Notes: generated from the letters alone by a model not told the origin. A stretch of DNA of 64,000 nt from Isoetes taiwanensis (GCA_021234155.1 JAJEKV010000102.1:800456-864455), one strand, 5' to 3'. Positions 1 to 13,631 are shown, counted from the stretch's first letter. Numbers and translations: made by a program.

Positions 1-984
1 TTGCTCAAATTTATTACTTCGTTCCGGTTACGTATTGCTCGAGACTGGTTTTGGATCTCAAGCGACCCGAGTGCACCTTCGATGGGGTCTATTATTGCAC
101 ATACACATTCACTAGCCCCCATTCTTGTCCTTGTCAAAGAGCCAGCAGTAATGATCCGGCGATAAATGCATTATGAGTGAAGATGAAATAATATCGTAAT
201 GCCTCCATGCTTGTAAGGACCACCAAAACTGCCCGTCTGCTGCGACCACCAAGGCGTTATATATTTCCACCACCTACCCGCAGGGAAGCTACCTTTTACC
301 CGCGTCCTCTTTTTGCGCTTATTGCTCTTGTAGACAATAGAAATCTGAATTTAAGCGTGGCAGGCCATAAAATTACGCTCCTTTTAGTTGGGAGGCTTAC
401 CGAACATTCAGGAAACCCATTCATAATCGCGAGTGCGCTGGCCGATGTTCAAATCCATGGAGTCACTATTGGTAGATGATACTTCCACTGATCGATTGAG
501 TTGAAGTCCGGATGATGCCTCTTTGGTTGGCGGTTGATGCACCACCTTCTTCGGTCAGCTGCTGAAGTTGTTTGAATTAGCACACTCGAGATTGTAGTGC
601 AATGAGTGTTTCTCAGAGCCCGAGACGGCTCTCTTCATATGAAGGACGGACCGCTCTCACCTGGTGGTTGAATAAGTTCACCTACGTCCTTCCGGTTTGG
701 TCATTTCGGTCGTTCAGTGGATCTTTTTCCTTACTTGCGTTTTAAAAGGTGACGCCTTGGCATAAGGTTACTTTGGCGGTTAAACTTGGGTGGCTGACCA
801 GAGTCACCAAAGAGAAGCCCTTGCTTTCTACCTTGCTATTTTGTTGACTTAAGCGATGAATTGTTGAAATCTGGTTCAGCGCTAGATAAGATTAAGAAGA
901 AGCCAACTGGTGTTTTGAACAAGAGTAGATTGCTTGTCATGGCCCGAGATTATTATGAACTAGCCGATGGAAGAGTTGCTACGG
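1..984. other. unassigned sequence at left edge
   Basis: No gene recognised. An open frame at 207-479 (+) gives a 90-residue basic peptide without a known motif, and I see no repeat or terminal structure. A short readable stretch near 855-960 (+) is open but resembles no family I know. It could be upstream sequence of the reverse-transcriptase fragment that follows. Confidence 0.4.
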
Positions 985-1290
985 GGGCGGCCTCTCGGAT
1001 TTAATTCTCATGATATAGAGGTAAAGCAAGGTGTCGCTCTCCTGCTTTTATTCAGTTGTATATAGACCAACTAGAGGATTTTCTTAAGCAATCAAGATGT
1101 CATTTCCACTGCATTTTTCCATGACTTGGTAATTCTTTTATTATATGCTAATGAATTTGCTTTGAAACCACCGTAAAAGATTTACCAAAAGCAGCTTGGC
1201 ATTTTAGACGAGATTTACGTACTGAATTTGGAGCTACTGATAATTTAAGAAAAAACAAAGGTCTTATGCTTTGGTATGCAATCTGTTGGT
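985..1290 (+). pseudogene. LINE reverse-transcriptase fragment
   Basis: A broken non-LTR retrotransposon reverse transcriptase is readable across several frames. In order one sees a KQG-type turn followed by LYIDQLEDFLKQ (about 1045-1090), an ICYANEFALK stretch at the position of the YADD palm motif (about 1135-1165), then KQLGILDEI (about 1190-1215) and KTKVLCFG (about 1250-1275). This order matches LINE RT palm and thumb. The second catalytic Asp of YADD reads as Glu after a shift, and several stops interrupt the frame, so it cannot be functional. It is unrelated at sequence level to the LINE RT at 10.6-11.9 kb apart from family motifs. Both ends are undefined. Confidence 0.55.
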
Positions 1291-4150
1291 TAATATCAGA
1301 GGAAGCAATCGAAGGCTCAATATTGTAAAGCATATTTGGGCATGAAGTATACAACGTGCGCAAGTCATGGATTAACGTTGGGATTACAGGACGGCTGAAA
1401 GCATTCTCTTCATTGTCGAACATTTGTCGCCACACCCATATTGCTGCTGGCCACTTCAGGAGCTTTCGAAGCACTTATGATGCGGTGCGTTGTATGCCAA
1501 TGAAATATAGAGACCATCCTTGAGCAGATCAAATGGAAGCAATCAAAAACATGGCTGCACATAACACTCAAAGGTGAAACGATGCGGGTCCCATATAAGA
1601 TCTATTTTTATGATGGTGTCTCCTACCCGCTGGAAATCCATGCTATGAGTAACTTGCTTTGAGATACATGGATCAGAAAAGAAAATGCAAATTATGGGCT
1701 ACCTTGTTTTGGCCCACGCCAATGCTACTATGCAACTTGATTTGAATGGAAAAGTTGTTGAGTATAAGATCTACGGAGTTGGTTTATGCGCTTGAATCTT
1801 TCGGTTAGTCCCTATTCAAAAGGGTTCGAAGCGATACCTTTATACCATACTGCATCCACTTAATATTATGTTAGTGACTTTAATCCAAAGTGAGCATAAA
1901 ACTGAAACCTTCACACTATGTTTCTAGCCAGATCAGAACAATGGCGTGTATTTATACGAACTCTCGTTGTTTAATGATCGAACGAGGGAGGTAATTTGCT
2001 TGAATGTGTGGAGCAGCAAAGGACCTGTGCTTATGGCTAGAAGACATTGAAGTTGAAGGACACTATTTATTTTTTTTTTTCCATAGACATGATAACCACC
2101 ACGGGCCAAATGTTCCATGATTGGTTGGAGTATACCCATGGATAAAGTTAAGCACCATTTAATGCTCCCATACTTGGGGCTTTACTTTCCGGGAACTCCT
2201 GGACAATGCTGAGTGCAACATCTCAATATTGTTTCATATTTACCTCAATATGTTTGTCCACTTAGCCTATGGGCTCTCATGCGGATATTAAGCTGGCTTT
2301 TTATTTTACTTCATTTGTTTTTGTTCATGATTCTTTAATTTACTTATTATCATTGCTGTCATGTTATTGTAGGGACTGGGTGCATATAAGTGATAAGAAA
2401 AATATGGAGCCGCAAGAGGAAGAGGTTTGGAAGAGGTTTTTGCAAATAAAAAGCACTGCCACCATCAGAAAAAAGCCGCGGCAACAAGAAACCAGATGGT
2501 GAAAGGATAGGACCATGTGGACATGCTGGAATTATTTGTTGATTATGCTTACTAGATAGCTCTTTCTTTAATACTTGAATTATTCCAATGCTTGAATTTT
2601 GGCTTTAATATTATTGTTAGGTTTAATATTAGGATCTTTCGTTTTGCCCATACTGAGATATGTCTTTTAAGCAGCCTTTGAATCCATCAGTTCTTAAATT
2701 ATTTGACCATATGGGTTTGTTGTTGATATTAAGATATAGACCCTATGGGGCGTATTTATTATAATAATTTAAACATCCCACATAAGTGAGCCTAATTGGA
2801 ATCGACCTGTCGTATACCTTAAAATTTGACTTTATATTTATTAATGCTATAACCTTTTAATATTGGTTTGGCGGCTAATAAAGTATTACAGATATGCTAC
2901 AATGTCATAGCGACACAGCCAGTCATAACATCATGAAGTTATAACGTTTGGTGATTTACTTCATTAGAGCGCTATAAGTGCACCTAGTGCCGATATCTAC
3001 TCAGCAGAAGGGCTTGTTACAAAATTCTTTGGTTTGATAAAGGCCAAGTGGGATCCACAAAGCACGGTAAGATTCTCTATGCACTTAGATTGGGGTGAAA
3101 TACCCTGAGTTATATTGCAATACTTCTTGACTTGGCACTAAAAGACAAAGGAAGAAACTCGTAATGGGAATCAAGGTACGGAATAGGAAACATAGATCCA
3201 CTCACCATAGGTGTAAAGTATATGGCTTACTTATATCATTAAATCGAGGAAAAGGCTGATGGTAGTTTTCTTGATATTTCAAATCATGGTATTAAGAAAC
3301 AAAGGGATTTGATTGGTAACCAAAACGTTAGATTATCCAAGATTTGAATTTTGGGTTTACTTTAAGGGGCAAAATACATACTTTAATGAGTTTTAGCCCT
3401 TGCTTATGTGGGTTTTGATATATTCTAAGTATCTTTTGAATATACACAGGTGTTTCAAAACTTATTTGCTTCCTATGGCCCGAGGTCACTTGGTTTGGAT
3501 GAGGGGATATTGGGCGGCTAATTGGCAAGGTAGGCCCAAGGCTGACTTAGGATGCAAGGCCACGATACTTGCTTGTATTGAAACGAAATATTGAAGAACT
3601 CAAATTTGCCATTAGGGTTTTTGAAGTTACAAAGGGCCTTTAAAACATGCCAGCAACTAAGAAGCCAAATGAGAAGATAAATGAACTACCACAATCAGAA
3701 GTAGAGAATTTGTGAACGTTGACAGCTGTGCCTCAAAGCTCAACTGGATCCGCGTTTTACAGCATAACTATTGATAGAAAGAGGTCCAAAATGAAGCTAC
3801 TCGTTTAGTGCAATAGATAGATCACAGGTTGGAATCTTTCGATATAGGTGCTTTGCACATATTTTAACCACTTATGATTGTCAAACTCAATATGGTTTTA
3901 GTTTTTACTATCTGGGGCTAAAGATATGCAAACCACCCAAGTTGGAAAGATCTCGATAGATCTATCTATTACTAAATAAACTCATTAGACTTTAACTATC
4001 TTAGAAGATATGATGATTACCTAAACACTTGAAGAATACATTTTAGATTGGTGGTTCCATATAACTAGTAGTTCTTGAAGGCCGCACGCTGATCTCCGAA
4101 AGTCTAATGTGTGGGGGTGGGAATTAAGAAACATATTTTAGAGTGGACTA
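1291..4150. other. unassigned AT-rich sequence
   Basis: I see no recognisable gene. Short open frames at 1933-2139 (-), 2269-2502 (+) and 3328-3594 (both strands) show no known motif. A readable phrase at 1695-1780 (+) suggests further decayed coding sequence downstream of the RT scrap, but cannot be assigned. Confidence 0.4.
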
Positions 4151-4169
4151 TTATCATGGCGATTATCCA

Positions 4170-4560
4170 GCGAAGCGAGGGTTGGGGAAGACCTCCAACT
4201 CTTTAGATGCATTTTAGATTAGGCATCAAACCAAATAGTTTTACATATTTAACAGAATTTTGGGTGCCTATTTATGCACAAGAATGTTGTATAGGAGGGT
4301 GATTCATGCATCTGTTGCTGGAATCTGGTTTGTTAGATGATTTGTGGTTGTATGTAATGCAATTGTCAATATGTATGCAAAATGTGGAATAACTGAAGGA
4401 GAGTGTCACAACCTTTTGAGCAGAAGAATGTTGGAACCTGGACATCCGCGGGATTTTATATTGTCAAGAAGGAATGAACGAGATGCACTTCAGTTATTTC
4501 GACAAATGCGGTTTTGGACAAGATAAAAATTTTAGCATAATTTTTAGTGCATGTTATTTG
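4170..4560 (+). pseudogene. pentatricopeptide repeat (PPR) protein fragment
   Basis: The frame at 4344-4526 reads VVCNAIVNMYAKCG followed, after degenerate sequence, by ERDALQLFRQMRF. These are the tandem helical phrases of plant PLS-class PPR proteins, which bind organellar RNA. Weaker matches extend upstream (about 4200-4340) in other frames, including a phrase like a repeat end followed by a 'LLESGLLDD'-type linker. Frameshifts separate the repeats and no start, targeting peptide, E or DYW domain is visible. PPR genes are usually intronless, so this is best read as a decayed copy. A second PPR remnant lies on the opposite strand near 52 kb. Confidence 0.75.
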
Positions 4561-5599
4561 TTTGGCTGAGATTAAGGCAATTCATAACATTATTGCAAAA
4601 GTGGTTAAGGCTGAGGCAATAGTTAAGGACTGTCCTTATCGAAGTATATGGGTTGAACACTTGGAAGATGCAGAGGGAGTTTTTCTCAAGATACAAGACG
4701 ACACAATTTCTTAGGGGAGGCAATAGGGTATATATGCTCAGCATGCAAGAGTGATGATAATGCCAACTCTTCCGTCAAATCAAAATGCAAGGGGAAGAAA
4801 CCAGATATATAGTTAATGTTGACTGTCATGTCATGATGAGATTGTAATTTACTCTCACTGCTAAAGTGCAAGGGCAGATTTAAACAGTAGGATTTTTTGT
4901 CTCTGAAATGTACGAATGTTAGAGTTACGATTATACACTTGGAAAACTAATTACTTTAGATTAACCTAATTGTTATGGCTGTAGTACGCAGTTTGTTGCT
5001 CGGTGCAGTGCCATTTCCTAGGGATATTATTGCTTACCTCCTTAAGAAGTCTTGGTAAAAGGCTGTGGTAACTTTGAATGAGTCCTATGAAACTTGCACA
5101 TCACTGTATAGATACTCTTGCAGCATATCGCCCATATCCACCCATATGAGTCTAAGTGATTTACAGAGGAAACTACTTTGATTATTCTTTTAGCGGCCTT
5201 AGTTTTCTTCTAAATAGTACTAATATGTCACCTTATCAGCAATTATTTTTGCAGGTGATCCTCATTGTTACTTTTCTAATATTAGCATAGGAATAGCCAA
5301 AGCAAGCTGCAATTAGATTCCCTTTTAATGCATGGTACAAGGTATGAGTACCCAGAATATCTGAGCCCTTCCCAAATTTCTAAAGGAAAGAAGGCTGCTA
5401 TTAAAGGTTAAATATAGAAACTAAAACTAGAAAGACACATTGAAATTTTTCTGAACCAAAATTGATGCTATATATCAAAGACCCCCAATATATGCACTGT
5501 TGAGGGTAGAAATGACTGAGTAATTCCTTGTTTGATTCATATGCTTGTCCAGGATGTTGATTGTCAACTTGAAACTGATATAAACTGCATCACCATAAC

Positions 5600-7086
5600 T
5601 TTTGCATGTCTAGGGTATTGTGTTTGCTTTTCTATTGTATAACATGTTTATAACTTTGTTCCCTTTCTCACTGAAGATTGCAGGTTTTGCAGTTGGAAGT
5701 TTACTTTTTTATGTTGATGCAACAAGCACGTGTTTGGGAATTCGATATGGCGCTTCCATCTCTTTTTGCCTGGAGCGGAATCTTATGTTCCCAATGCCAT
5801 TTTTAACATTGTCTCTTGGTCCAACTATTTTTTATCTTGTTGTATCCATCTTGTGTTCTTGACCGCTCCCTCCCATTTTAAGTTCTATAATAGTGTCTGT
5901 TATTTGTCATTGTGTGGCAAATGGAGCAATGGCACTTCTTGCCACTGGAACAATGCCCATGTTCCATGTGGTTGCGGCTTTTCAGGTGTGGTTGAAACAG
6001 AGGTATGAGCTTGATTTCACACTTTTTAGAAATTTGAGTGCATCCATTTTACGAGCTTATCTTTGCAGGTGGTAGGTATAGGTAGAGCAGACAAACTTTG
6101 AGTTTTTGCAGTATTTTCTGGATCATATTTCAACATGTTTTCCTTTACATGTTAGTGTTTTTTTAGTTGTTATAAGCTTGGTTGAAAATGGGGCTATACA
6201 TTTAATTGAAGCTGGAATTGGCTTACTGTGGGAAGGAGGAATCAGGTTGGGTTTATTCTCTCAAGTGTGCAGTTTTTGATAATTCTACTTGAGAAAGAAC
6301 TTGAAAAGTTTGCACTTCTCTGTGTGGGTGTGGATATCCGTTGCAACATTTTCCTTTTATTCTTGAAGTTCAACTGATGCTTGTGCCAGCAAATCCGCAT
6401 TTTTACCATATCATGAACGTGATGTCAATATATGCAGACAATCCGGAGGATGAGATCTAGGCCAGCTCTTGCAATAGGAGTTCTGGCAACTACACTAGTA
6501 TTCTTTGTTCATCCTGCTCTCGGACTCCTCATTTTGATTGGATTTCATCTCTGGAATTGCCATTCTGCATTATTCTGGTAAGCAATGGAATTGATTATGG
6601 AATTTATTATTTCTTCTGAGCATCTTTTGTATGTTTGAACTGTGCAATTCACTAGTCGTCAGCAAAACGAAAACCGAAGTTATCAAAAATTAAAGGGTGT
6701 TGGAAAAAATGCAGATGACACAATATCTGACCATAAGACATCGATCACTTATGGGGTGATGCAACTTGAGCTATTTAAATTCCATCAGGGATTATTGATG
6801 TTGCATCTTACAGCTTTAATCGTGTTGATTCCATCTCTGATAGCTTGGCCAAACGTATGTTGCAGCTTCTTTCGAATTATCATAAAAGGTTTTTATAATG
6901 CTCTCATTACTGTTGGTAGGTTGAGCACACATTACTTTGGTTTTTTGATTCGGTCCTCTCCTTTGGGATTATTCTTCACGGACTCTATGCTACACATGTT
7001 GACACAAATATAGCTCAAGCATTTTGGCCTTTCGGCTGTAGGAGTTGTTATGATGGGATGCATGTATGGCTTTAGGGAGTTCTAGC
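5600..7086 (+). pseudogene. PGAP1: PGAP1-like GPI inositol-deacylase, C-terminal membrane region
   Basis: Several exon-like segments read as the hydrophobic C-terminal part of the plant PGAP1-like protein, the ER membrane enzyme that removes the acyl chain from GPI-anchor inositol. Segments in order: a hydrophobic stretch with GTMPMFHVVAAFQVW (about 5950-5995); RRMRSRPALAIGVL then FVHPALGLLILIGFHLWNCH (about 6440-6570); LELFKFHQGLLMLHL then VLIPSLIAWP (about 6765-6855); FFDSVLSFGIILHGLYATHV (about 6940-7002); a final FGLSAVGVVMMGCMYGFREF ending at TAG 7084-7086. Intervening AT-rich DNA looks like introns. The lipase domain that should lie upstream is not visible. Some joins need frame changes, so this is a partial gene or a pseudogene. 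The family is inferred from memory of the plant C-terminus. Confidence 0.6.
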
Positions 7087-10027
7087 GATGATGGGATGCA
7101 TGTACAATGAGTCCTTTCTTAATCTGAATTAATAAAATATGGCACTTGTGCTGAAATGCCTTAAGTCCATTTTAGGAATCAACAATGCTGCAGGGAATGT
7201 TCCACAACAACCAATTCGTATATGGATACCATGTATGTCAAAGGAGAATAAAGAACTTGATTTTAAGGTCAGTAACATAGTGTAAGCGTGCATTACATTT
7301 GGGCACTGACTTGTTATTTAGCAGGATTTGCCAAAGAAATAGGAATCGACCATATGTCTTAAATGCGGAAAAAAGCACCACGAGCATGAAAATAAGCTGC
7401 ATGATGTATTGGTCCATCAAGGGGCAGCTATATGGCATTAATGTCCTGCCTATTTCTGCTGCCATGACCGGTCGAATCACTCCCCAAGAAGGTGAGTTTC
7501 CCAAGCCTTCTGTTTCTCTCTGTGTGCCTATACATATGGTTGAGTGATGTATTTTGTGAGAATGGTGGTATATGACTAGTACATTCATTGTTTTGGACCT
7601 AGTTTGCATATATGTAGTTGTTTCAGATAAGACTCATTAAAATTTCTCAGTTGGCTGGACATCAACAAGGAGTGATCCTTCAAGATTGGTGGGAAGAAAC
7701 TTGCCTTGTGTTGCGTAGAATATTAAAAGCTAACTTTTAGGTGTAGTTTTCCCGTGAATTCATCAGTAATTTTAGCAGTCAATTATGATGAACCAGTATT
7801 ATAAGGTTCTTAAAAGCATTTCTTATGTAAGCTAGATCTAAAACATCAGTGATGATATTCTGAGATGGAGCGTCCGGTGTTGATTGCATGGAAGAAGCTA
7901 TAGAAAAAAGGAGTAGCATAGAAGCATTAAATTTCTTTGCAGCCAATGATCTACAAAAACGTAGGTAGCAATTTGTTAGCTTTTTGAATCGGCAGACTTG
8001 CGAGGGATGGTGAATTGGAAAGCAGTAGCATTGTACATGTAGTCAATCTTCTTTGTCAACATATGCATCATCAATGAATGGCTTTGTATATCTTTCTTAA
8101 CATTTCTCTTCAACTATCACGTCTACATGTTCAAAAATATACATGATTTGGACCTGCGCTTTCTCACCTTGTGTTCTAGAAGAAAATAAGGTGTGATTAA
8201 AATAAGAATGTAAAGTTATTGCCTTTTTCAAACTTATGAAACTAGACCCATTGTTTATTAACAAACATCTATTAACACAATGTTGTGAAACACACTTTCG
8301 GATTAGAGATATATTTGTCTTCACGGTATATTGGAACTATAAATGGTTAAGTAGATAGCATTAGATATGTTGGATTTCTAGCAACATGTACCTGCTCTTA
8401 TATTAATCTAGTTCTTAGACGTTAAACTAGCAAGGCTAGTGTTGCAACATAGGTCACCATTGACAATTGGTCTAAAGCTTTTTTCAGTTTTTTCAATGAT
8501 TCCTTGATGTCTTATAGATCACTACAACTTTATTGTTCAAACAGCTAAAATTTCCCTTCCCTTTGAATTCCTCTCACCCCATTGCCCAAGACTTCCTAGA
8601 TGCAAGCCCTTGTTGAAAAACGTTGCTTTTTATTTACATGTTATACAATTTCATCAAACTATAAAGAGTTATACATCTAGCGTAAAAAAATCTAACAGAA
8701 TTATTTCATTATCTACATTTTTCTCTAGCTTATTATACGTCTAGAGTAACAAAATCTAGCACAATTATTTTATCGTCGATATTTTTCTCTAGCTTATTTG
8801 AATTAAGCATTATAATAAACATTGAAGGTGACAACAATTTTCAACCGCGACTAACTTACACAACTATTAGCCTTCAAGAAAGGTGATCCATCAAAGCTTC
8901 TCCATTGCCATGTTAATTCTCATTATTAAAAGTAGTGCTAATGACTTTTGTTGCATCTTAGGCACCTACTAATTCCTAATGTTGGATTGCCTAAACTACG
9001 ATGAAATGCTAGACTCTGTGTGACATATTTTAATCTTGCACTTAGTCATGTAGAATAGTCGTTTGAGACTAAATGCGCGATGCTATTAGCAATCTCAAAA
9101 CACTATATATTCTATTCTTCACGTTTGATTAGTTTAATCGGGGCAATATGTAACGAATTGTGGTGCATTTATTTTGGCCATTTCGAACATGATGGCCCAT
9201 TTGGACCATAGTTTCAAGCCACGAGTGGACCATGGCATAGCTTCTCACACATCACTGGTGCAACAACCAGATCGAACAATGGTCCAACCCGATCGAACAT
9301 CCAAGAAGGGGATAAAAGACAAAGAGAGTTAATGCTTTGAGAAAGCTTTTGAAAAGAAAAAAAGTGGAAAAGGAGGTGATGAAGATCAGGAGAGCATCGC
9401 ATCGCGACGTGCCTACTAAGGATGGCACTTCTCTTACGAAAAAAGAAGACATACAAGGAGAAGGAACTGGCATGCAAAAATGCAACGGGGAAGAGAAAAG
9501 GCACTTCTAAAGAAAGCCATTAGAGGAAATATGAGATCACATTTTGTCCCATTAAGGGATGCTTAAAATGCCACGTCATCTTTTAAACCTGTCCAATAAG
9601 AGAAGAGTTCGGTGTATCTCATTTCAAGATATTATGTGGTATCACATGCAATTAATGCAACTGCAACTAACTTAGATATCATTTTTTTTTCATTATAACT
9701 TTTGATCCGAACTCCGATTCAAACACTTTTTGTAGCAATGGGTTCGTCTTCTCAAAATGTATCTAATGATAATCCATTCATATACCTTTCTTGATATAAA
9801 TGTACAAGAAATAAGTAAAAAATCATATTTTTTTAAGGTTAACGCATATGACCATATTGAAATACATCATAACCATATATCATTAGAAAGATCTTTTCAT
9901 TTCGCATCAAATGCAACAAACGCCCTAAAGATTTTGACGAGTGGATCAAAAGTTATGGGGGAAAAACAAAAAGCAATGAAGTTGTTGGTCTTTGCATTAA
10001 TTGGGTTTATAGAGGGTAGCCATTCTA
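7087..10027. other. unassigned AT-rich intergenic sequence
   Basis: No gene recognised. A phrase with a Cys-pair and His residues (CLKCGKKHHEHENKLHDVL, about 7355-7412, +) looks coding-like but is short and interrupted. The rest, including 8100-9500, holds only short unconvincing frames. Sequence from about 9550 to 10020 resembles repetitive DNA; an open frame at 9757-10050 runs into the E(z) SANT exon without itself showing a domain. Confidence 0.35.
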
Positions 10028-10293
10028 TTGGAGGATTCTTATGGGGATGAAATGAGATCTCAAATTGCCTCTAATGTCGGGAAGCACAAGAAGAGTAATA
10101 TTGCATGTAACCAATCAAAAAGACCTAGAGAAGAATCGAAGTTTAACGAAGTTAAAACTGCTACACAAGATACTCAGAAAGATGGTAGTTTAAAGGAGGG
10201 ACTTGCCACCACAAGTAATCTAAAAGGTAGTAATTGGAGCACTTTGGAGAAGGGATTATACGAGAAAGGACTCCAAATTTTTGGTAGAAACAG
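10028..10293 (+). pseudogene. E(z): E(z) exon: SANT domain, first part
   Basis: The exon encodes a charged, Lys-rich stretch followed by NWSTLEKGLYEKGLQIFGRN, the first two helices of the E(z) SANT domain. A GT donor follows at 10294. The codon split (AG at the exon end, C at 10541) rejoins as Ser with the next exon. The upstream acceptor is not fixed; I used the open frame from 10028. This exon itself has no internal stop. Confidence 0.85.
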
Positions 10294-10540
10294 GTATATC
10301 TTTTAGTTCTTGTGCTTCTCTATCAATTGGTAAGAGGCTTTTTGATCAAAATATACGCTTTAGATATTATAAGAATAATTCTTGCTAAGTTTTCGACGAT
10401 AATTAAGGAAAATGGTCATGTTTAGGAAACCAATTCACTATACTAGAATGAGATCTTTTGGGTTGATTAGTTTTATTATTGCATGTTAAAGTTCTTGAAG
10501 TGGCTAATTTTAATTTTCCATAATGATAAATCTAATACAG

Positions 10541-10599
10541 CTTTATGATTGCTCGGAATCTGCTAAGAGGACTGAAGTGATGTATAGAAGTTGGAGAAT
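10541..10599 (+). pseudogene. E(z): E(z) exon: SANT end, cut by LINE
   Basis: After the acceptor AG at 10539-10540 the exon reads SFMIARNLLRGLK, then TGA (10578-10580) where the family usually has Thr, then CIEVGEY. The sequence then enters the 3' tail of the LINE. The other half of the exon, after a duplicated AAGTTTGGAGAAT, lies at 26413-26427 and ends at a GT donor at 26428. Confidence 0.8.
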
Positions 10600-10677
10600 A
10601 TAATAATAATAATAATAATAATAAATTTATTTCACGCCCGCTTAGACCCTGAGGGCCATGGAGCGGCAATTTTTACA

Positions 10678-11940
10678 TCAGTTTGATAAGCTTAATAATA
10701 AGCTTCTGTGCGACTCTATTTCTCGCATATAGCATCCTAAAATTTCTGGTTTTAACATCAATAAAGAAGAAAAGTATGACAAATCTAACTGATACCTATC
10801 TCTTATATGTACATATGCCGGACAATAAAGGAATACATGATACTCATCTTCTACTTGTTGCCAGCCGCAAACCTTGCACTTCCTTTCTTCTCTGGGAATC
10901 TTAGCCCATCTTCCAATCTCTACCTGCAACCTATGCGATCCCGTCCTGTATCTGGCTATTGTCTGCTTGTTTTTCTTTGAGATATGGGCTTTTAGATAGT
11001 CTTGTTCTATGTAGAGGACCATAGTATTTACTTCTGCTCGGTAAAACTCCATTCTAGATCCTGGTTTTTCCCAAAGTTTCTCTACAGCTTTCATTTGGAC
11101 CAATTCTCTTGTACCCACATCAGTGTCTGGCCAATTTTCTGCTGTGATCCCCCATCTCCCTGCCCAATCCATCACATCTTTAAACCAGCCTTTGTACCTT
11201 GATTCAATTAATGCTTTCTTGGATATTCTGTGATCTGCTAACTTACTTGTTCTGTTTACAAAGTTTATCGTCAGGTATAGTGCCTCCGCTTCCATCGGTA
11301 TCAACCCAGACTCTGCAAGTATGATTGCATATGGTATTTGTTTCTTAATACCCATCTCTTCCTGCAAAAAAGTCTTTAATATCTGCTCCACCTGTTTCCA
11401 ATGCCTAGTTGACATTGTTGGTCCCCATATTTGTGCACCATAAAGAGCTACGGTTTGAACAAGTGTTTTGAACAGCATTTTCTTCAAATCCCAGCTTGTT
11501 AGACTATTTTTATGGCATCTTTTAAGCATGCTATATAAAGCCACCTTCCCACCTGTGATCCTCTTCCTCAAGCATTCTTTCCATTTATAACCCGTGCTAA
11601 ATTCCAAACCCAAATATTTATAATGTTCCACAGTCTCTATCCGAGTCCCTTTGTATACAAAGTTTGGTCTTTGTATAGTTCCGAACACCATGATCTTAGT
11701 CTTAGAAAAGTTTATCGTCATCATCTTTGACTCACAAAAAGAGCCCAAGTCATCTAAAAGTTTATGAATTCCATCTGAGAAATTTGCCAACAACACCACA
11801 TCATCTGCATAAATGAGAAAAGTCGTCAAGGTCCCACCAATGTTTGTCCCCAAAGACCCTCTTTGCCTAAGCCATATCTCAAGTTCATCAATATATATCC
11901 CAAATAGTGTTGGTGACAAAGGACATCCTTGTCTCACTCC
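10678..11940 (-). pseudogene. LINE ORF2, C-terminal reverse transcriptase and zinc-knuckle-like tail
   Basis: The continuation of the LINE protein on the far side of the chromovirus. It opens with GVRQGCPLSPTLFGIYIDE, then LIYADDVVLL (catalytic YADD), KTKIMVFG and HYKYLGLEFS, and ends with a Cys/His cluster CKVCGWQQVEDEYH and the phrase YCPAY typical of LINE C-termini. The open frame formally begins inside the LTR at 12093, but residues before 11940 are LTR-encoded. Compared with related LINEs, roughly 40-60 residues normally found between FSKAFDTIPR and GVRQGCPLSP are missing and the two halves are not in the same frame. Confidence 0.85.
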
Positions 11941-11945
11941 AATAG

Positions 11946-13628
11946 TGTGACGTTCAAAGACAAGATATCGCCCGGACGGCGTATCACCGCATCGCCACCC
12001 GCCGACAGCATTACCGCTTCCTCGGTGGCGGTACGCGCTGGCGTGTAGCCAGGTGAGTAGCCCTAGGGGGCGACTTGCCAGAAATATGTGCAACTATTAA
12101 TGTGCACATTTTCCAATGTACACATTAATGTGGGCACACATTTCCAAGTGGACACTTCATGCCAAGTGGGCCACACCCATAGGTGCAATTAATGTGCACA
12201 TTTTCCAATGTACACATTAATGTGGGCACACATTTCCATGTGTGCACATTTGGCCACCTAGCCCTTAAAGGCAAGTGGGCCCCATTTCCAATTATCCCAC
12301 ATGCCAAAGGGGATAATGGAAACCCTAACTCAACCCCTTGTCTATATAGGGTAGGAAACCTAACTAGCCCAATTTTCATTTTAGGGCTTGAACTTCTGTT
12401 TTGGTCGCCTCAACAAATAAAACCCATCCCGAACTCTCACCTTGGGAGAATTGCATCCTTAGTTTCTCTAGATTCGAGTTTGTTGGGATGGTCGAGCTCA
12501 GTCGAGGAGGCCCTCAAGGATCAGGTATTTGGCCAATTAGATAGTCTAAACCCTATTTTTAGTCATTGTATCAGTGGGGTTTAGCCTATTAGATTGGCCA
12601 TAGCAGCCCTCTAGATCTCTAGATAGCGATTCTAACTAAAAGAACCTAACTCTATGTGTAGATTAGATCTTATTCTTTAGTTCTTCTGTGATGTATATGG
12701 ATGATGTATCTCTATGAACTCCTTGTATTGGGAAGGGGGGTAGAGACCTAAAGCTTTGTAGTTGATGCTCCTAGAGTAGCCTCTCTAGCACCTTGTAGAT
12801 GCTGGCACATGCACAAGAGCCACACACGGTTGTGGGTGAAGGGGCCGGGGCGGGCCCGGCTTATAAGGAGGTTAGGTGTTACGACTCTGAGCGATCCCTA
12901 TGGTGTGTTAGTGCTGCCGGGGATCATTGTGACTAGGTCTAATGGCTTGCCACTGCGTGTGGGCAAGGCATGGGCTCGACACTCGTGAGGTGGTGGAAAT
13001 GACCTTCCATTGAGTTCAAGTCGAATACGGGCAGTGGCCCTCTAGTCACCTGGAGTCAGCATGTAGATCTCTGGAGGGAGAGATCCCTACCTGCCCCATC
13101 GGAACTGGGGAGATGCAACCCAGGATATAGCCCCTTGGCTATGCATCCGTGGACTTCTGATCCCCCAACACTTTTGACCCTACTGCGCAAGGTGTGCAAT
13201 GGAGGGGGATGGAGTGGACAACCCTAAGCCATGTTCTATGCCAGCCAAATCCATTGCCATGAATTTCATGCACCATGAACTCACGGAGACCCAAGCGTCG
13301 ATCATCCCTTGAGTCCGAGCCTTGGGTAGGATTCCCTATGTGATGTCTTGATCTTTGTCTATCTGAGATATGTGGAGGACCATCCTTCATGATGGTCATA
13401 TGATGTTGATGTATGTGCTCTTGACATGTATGTTTACGCTTCCCTGACTAGGTAGGCCCCGAGGGAGGCGGGGTGCAATGACCCTTCCACTCTTCCCACT
13501 TTGGAACCCGTCCGCGGTTCTGCGGTGTCATGTGGAGGGCCCCAGTATTAGCATGGAGCTGGTATGGGGATGAACTCTGTTTTGTATATCACGGTGAGTG
13601 CACCGTATCTACAGTAGGGGGACGTCCA
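11946..13628 (+). repeat. 5' LTR of chromovirus
   Basis: About 1.68 kb, starts TGTGACGTTC, ends near GACGTCCA, just before the primer-binding site. It matches the LTR at 23643-25304 over its whole length, with many small indels. It contains an internal direct repeat of about 56 bp (AATGTGCACATTTTCC...) at about 12099 and 12188, also present in the other LTR. A CTATATAGGG stretch near 12341 is a candidate TATA region. Confidence 0.93.
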
Positions 13629-13631
13629 CGG

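Noticed and set aside
207-479. 90-residue frame as a real gene
   Set aside because: No motif, no homology I recognise, no supporting neighbours; length is compatible with chance.
9757-10050. 97-residue frame as N-terminal E(z) exon
   Set aside because: It resembles repetitive AT-rich sequence with no E(z) motif and only overlaps the SANT exon start in another frame.
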